Shown: piece after piece, positions 41,410-43,806 of the stretch
How the letters are laid out: every line of letters begins with the position of its first letter
How positions within the stretch are numbered: the stretch's first letter is position 1
DNA from: Flavobacteriia bacterium
GTDB lineage: Bacteria; Bacteroidota; Bacteroidia; Flavobacteriales_D; Crocinitomicaceae
Direction: 5' to 3'
NCBI GenBank assembly: GCA_947455515.1
Contig: CANGOF010000012.1
Location: 1-43,806 of the forward strand
DNA: 43,806 nucleotides
Notes under the pieces: generated by a model
The model's input: only the letters and a program-made list of their open reading frames with translations
Databases searched by the model: none
What the model was told of the DNA's origin: nothing
Program-made: the position numbers and the translations under genes

Positions 41410-42450
41410 ATGAATGATTTTAACCTATTAATTATCAATTGGTATAGACAAAATAAAAGAAATTTACCATGGAGGATAACAAAAGACCCATATAAAATTT
41501 GGTTATCGGAGGTGATTTTACAACAAACCAAAGTAAATCAAGGTTTAAATTACTACGTAAAATTCTGCAAAAACTATCCTACCGTATTTGATTTAGCAAA
41601 TGCGAGTGAACAAGAGGTATTATCTGACTGGCAAGGACTTGGTTATTATGGCAGAGCTAGGAATCTACATTCTGCAGCAAAAAAAATTGTTTTAGAATAC
41701 CAAGGGAATTTTCCTAACAATTTCACAAACATACTTAAACTTAATGGAGTTGGCGAATACACAGCATCAGCCATAGCATCCTTTGCTTATAACCTTCCTC
41801 ATGCAGTAGTTGATGGAAATGTATATCGTGTACTTTCAAGAGTGTATGATCTCGATATACCTATTAATAGTTCTCAAGGTCAAAAAACGTTTGCAGTTTT
41901 AGCGAATGAACTACTAAATAAAGAGAATCCAGCAGAACACAATCAAGCAATTATGGAATTTGGTGCACTTCAATGCACTCCAAAAAATCCATCTTGTGAA
42001 ACCTGTCCACTTGTCCAACATTGTTTAGCAAGAAAAAACAATACAGTATCCATTCGTCCCGTCAAAACCTCCAAGACAAAGGTAAGATTGCGTCACTTTC
42101 ACTTTTTACACATTGAAAATGATACGCATATTTTAATCACTCAAAGAACCCAAAAAGATATCTGGCACAACATGTATCAATTTCCTTTAATTGAAAAAGA
42201 GTACGTGGTTAATTTGAACGAATTTAAAAACGAGCTCAAAGCTATATATGAAACAGAAGTTGAACTTGTGAAAACGAATATTAAACATATACTTTCACAC
42301 CAACATTTACACACTACATTTTGGAGAATGAAAACATTGCCAAAAACATTAGAAAAAAAAATAGAGTTTCAATGGGTATTAAAAACTGAATTAGATAAAT
42401 TCCCAATACCCAGAGTTATTGAGCGTTATTTAGAGGAAATCGTAGGATAA
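41410..42450 (+). CDS. mutY: A/G-specific adenine DNA glycosylase MutY
   Basis: MutY removes adenine mispaired with 8-oxoguanine. The 346-aa protein begins with WYRQNKRNLPWR and contains SEVILQQTKV (catalytic Glu), the helix-hairpin-helix LNGVGEYTASAIASFAY with VVDGNVYRV (catalytic Asp), and the [4Fe-4S] cluster cysteines 189, 196, 199 and 205 in C-x6-C-x2-C-x5-C spacing. A C-terminal NUDIX-like 8-oxoG recognition domain follows (about 225-346, with TQRTQKDIWHNMYQFPL). Everything needed for activity is present. It leads the mutY-ssb-gldE group common in Bacteroidota. Confidence 0.96.
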   Translation: MNDFNLLIINWYRQNKRNLPWRITKDPYKIWLSEVILQQTKVNQGLNYYVKFCKNYPTVFDLANASEQEVLSDWQGLGYYGRARNLHSAAKKIVLEYQGNFPNNFTNILKLNGVGEYTASAIASFAYNLPHAVVDGNVYRVLSRVYDLDIPINSSQGQKTFAVLANELLNKENPAEHNQAIMEFGALQCTPKNPSCETCPLVQHCLARKNNTVSIRPVKTSKTKVRLRHFHFLHIENDTHILITQRTQKDIWHNMYQFPLIEKEYVVNLNEFKNELKAIYETEVELVKTNIKHILSHQHLHTTFWRMKTLPKTLEKKIEFQWVLKTELDKFPIPRVIERYLEEIVG

Positions 42451-42453
42451 TTC

Positions 42454-42495
42454 TCAAATTAACAGATTGTAATTTGAAGGTAATCCTCTTACCTT
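42454..42495 (+). other. Two adjacent hairpins between mutY and ssb
   Basis: TCAAATTA (42454-42461) pairs with TAATTTGA (42470-42477). AAGGTAA (42477-42483) then pairs with TTACCTT (42489-42495) and is followed by TTAATAG. Together they may form a weak terminator or a processing site after mutY. The open frame extending ssb upstream begins here with a TTG and is not credible as coding. Confidence 0.45.
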
Positions 42496-42513
42496 TTAAT
42501 AGCAGATTTTTTA

Positions 42514-42521
42514 TATATTTG
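42514..42521 (+). promoter_or_regulatory. Candidate -7 element for ssb
   Basis: TATATTTG matches TAnnTTTG and ends seven bases before the ssb ATG at 42528. If used, the message would start at or very near the start codon. No -33 element is seen at the right distance. Confidence 0.4.
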
Positions 42522-42527
42522 TATGAT

Positions 42528-42971
42528 ATGCTTTCTTCGGTTAATAAAGTAACAATAGTAGGTACCATAGGTGAAAAAATTGAATTTCGTCATTTAGAAA
42601 ATGGCGGATCGATTTGTCGTTTTTCAGTATCTACTAAAGACGTTTTTATTGAAAAATCAACAGGAGAAAAAAAGCAACTTACCGATTGGCATACTGTTAC
42701 ATCCTGGGGAGAACAAGCAAAAGAAGTATATAAATCAATAAAAAAAGACTTCTCGATTTACATTGAAGCAAAATTAAAAGCAAGGACATGGCTGTCTAAA
42801 GAAGGTGTAACCCATAAAGGCTATGAATTGTTTTTGGAAAACTACTTACTGATTTCCACTCAAAATATAAAACTCGAAGATTTTTCAACTTATTCGAATG
42901 ACGGAGTTCCAATCTCCCCTGGCCCGCTTTCTGGATTCGAGCAAAGCGACTTAGATGAATTACCATTTTAA
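42528..42971 (+). CDS. ssb: Single-stranded DNA-binding protein
   Basis: A 147-aa SSB with one OB-fold (about 3-105; NKVTIVGTIGEKIEFRHLEN, CRFSVSTKDVF, TDWHTVTSWGEQAKEVY, FSIYIEAKLKARTW). A short linker and the acidic C-terminal tip DLDELPF recruit repair and replication proteins. The open frame continues 18 codons upstream to a TTG, but the family start is MLSSVNKVTIVG at 42528. It lies 77 bases after mutY and two bases before gldE, so gldE is probably co-transcribed with it. The pairing mutY-ssb-gldE is a familiar Bacteroidota order. Confidence 0.95.
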   Translation: MLSSVNKVTIVGTIGEKIEFRHLENGGSICRFSVSTKDVFIEKSTGEKKQLTDWHTVTSWGEQAKEVYKSIKKDFSIYIEAKLKARTWLSKEGVTHKGYELFLENYLLISTQNIKLEDFSTYSNDGVPISPGPLSGFEQSDLDELPF

Positions 42972-42973
42972 TT

Positions 42974-43806
42974 ATGAATTTACTTTCCATACTATTGCAT
43001 ACTGATACATCCAGCACAACCATTGTGTTATGTGTTTTAACCATTTTGATTCTTTTGGTGTGTTCCGCATTAATTTCTGCTTCCGAAGTAGCTTTTTTCT
43101 CTATGGGGCCAATCGAAAAAGAAGCACTTAAAAACGAGGAAGGAAAACAAGCAGAAGCAGCAAGAAAACTGATAAAAAAACCTCAAGATTTATTAGCAAC
43201 TATTTTAATTGCCAACAACTTTGTTAACGTCGGAGTAGTTATTATTTCCAGCTATTTATTAGATGCTGTATTTGGTCAATCTGCAGGTAACGAGTTACTT
43301 CGATTCATTGTAGATGTATTCTTAATAACAATCATCATATTATTAGTCGGTGAAGTTATTCCTAAAGTGTATGCCACAAAGAACGGATTAACCATCGCAA
43401 AATTTATGGCTCCAATACTTAGCTTTATAGCGAATCTTCCTCCTTTTTCTTGGTTAAAATTATTCTTAGTAAATGGAACAAGTTTAATACATAAATATGC
43501 AAAAAAACGTGGTGTAAAAATTTCCTCAGACGAATTAGAACAAATTTTAGCATTAACTAAGGAAGAAACAACGAACGAAGAAGAACACAAATTATTAGAA
43601 GGTATTATAAAATTTGGGAATACAGATGTTAAGCAAATTATGAGGCCAAGAATGGAAGTTATTTCGATTGATGAAACAACCAAATTCAACGAAGTGCTTC
43701 AAATAATTTTAGAAGCAGGTTACTCAAGAATACCTGTATTCAAAGTAACTTTTGACAACGTAGTTAGCATACTTTACATCAAAGACTTATTACCACATTT
43801 AGAAAA
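42974..43806 (+). CDS. gldE: Gliding motility-associated protein GldE (partial, cut by window end)
   Basis: ATG at 42974, two bases after the ssb stop, opens a frame of 277 codons that runs off the window. The N-terminal part has hydrophobic segments of the CNNM/DUF21 (CorC/HlyC) type: TIVLCVLTILILLVCSALIS with SASEVAFFSMG, then LLATILIANNFVNVGVVII, and IIILLVGEVIPKVYATKNG. A cytosolic CBS region follows (IMRPRMEVISIDETT, GYSRIPVFK). In Flavobacterium gldE is linked to gliding and T9SS function and lies by gldD. A long antisense open frame covers the same bases but is a shadow. The C-terminal end is not in the window. Confidence 0.92.
   Translation, partial: MNLLSILLHTDTSSTTIVLCVLTILILLVCSALISASEVAFFSMGPIEKEALKNEEGKQAEAARKLIKKPQDLLATILIANNFVNVGVVIISSYLLDAVFGQSAGNELLRFIVDVFLITIIILLVGEVIPKVYATKNGLTIAKFMAPILSFIANLPPFSWLKLFLVNGTSLIHKYAKKRGVKISSDELEQILALTKEETTNEEEHKLLEGIIKFGNTDVKQIMRPRMEVISIDETTKFNEVLQIILEAGYSRIPVFKVTFDNVVSILYIKDLLPHLE

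Noticed and set aside
42474-42527. 18-codon TTG-started extension of ssb
   Set aside because: It covers hairpins and a promoter-like element, and the SSB family starts at the ATG at 42528.
43276-43689. 137-codon minus-strand frame near the right end
   Set aside because: It is antisense to gldE, whose membrane and CBS motifs read through the whole stretch.
1-43806. CRISPR arrays, insertion sequences, integrases, prophage or defence genes
   Set aside because: No transposase, integrase, cas or toxin-antitoxin protein is recognisable and no regular spacer-repeat pattern was seen. The repeats present are inside the adhesin genes or are hairpins.

Overview
The window looks like a piece of an AT-rich chromosome from a gliding or adhesive member of the Bacteroidota, most likely Flavobacteriales. 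The evidence is mutually consistent. There are three large proteins with the type B sorting domain of the type IX secretion system (T9SS) and one with a type A domain. There is a PorP/SprF-family protein, two PorE-like OmpA proteins, and gldE next to mutY and ssb. Methionine synthase is encoded as two adjacent genes. Promoters follow the Bacteroidota pattern (TTTG, about 18 bases, TAnnTTTG), and Shine-Dalgarno sequences are absent. The species cannot be named from this sequence alone.

Layout. 1-800: superoxide dismutase on the minus strand, facing the possible end of a plus-strand gene. 891-3992: a tightly packed plus-strand operon with a small lipoprotein, a four-helix membrane protein with conserved-looking histidines, a cytochrome c lipoprotein, hflX and a LuxE-like acyl-protein synthetase. 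4075-5666: a half-length TauE/SafE permease overlapping an M20D amidohydrolase. 5663-13336, minus strand: a promoter and a complete SAM-I riboswitch drive two-piece metH, and a PKD-repeat T9SS cargo protein follows 43 bases downstream. 13333-27919, minus strand: a T9SS adhesin island. Two giant beta-helix/Ig-like cargo proteins (1733 and 2003 aa) are followed by a PorP/SprF protein and a PorE-like OmpA protein, and the island closes with a strong terminator. 28091-29760: tRNA-Leu(UAG), a terminator-like hairpin, then trigger factor. 29728-32984, minus strand: a second PorE-like protein with a TPR protein. 33122-34330: a thiolase. 34474-38698: an unrecognised three-gene envelope cassette (lipoprotein, probable beta-barrel, type A T9SS cargo). 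38691-41317, minus strand: recX, RNase E/G, a 30-residue basic protein and HU. 41410-43806: mutY, ssb and gldE, the last cut by the window end.

How the genes work together. The dominant theme is the cell surface. Type B cargo proteins generally need a cognate PorP/SprF-type outer-membrane partner, and PorE-like proteins link such machinery to peptidoglycan. The order adhesin, adhesin, PorP/SprF, PorE-like therefore reads as one dedicated export-and-attachment unit. The rest is housekeeping: methionine synthesis under SAM control, protein folding, RNA turnover, ribosome recovery and DNA repair. I found no CRISPR array, insertion sequence, prophage or recognisable defence system.

Several genes have longer open frames than the genes I call. 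For metH, trigger factor and ssb, an RNA element or hairpin shows the upstream part is not coding. For the 2003-aa adhesin and the 714-aa PorE-like protein, the signal peptide position decides the start.
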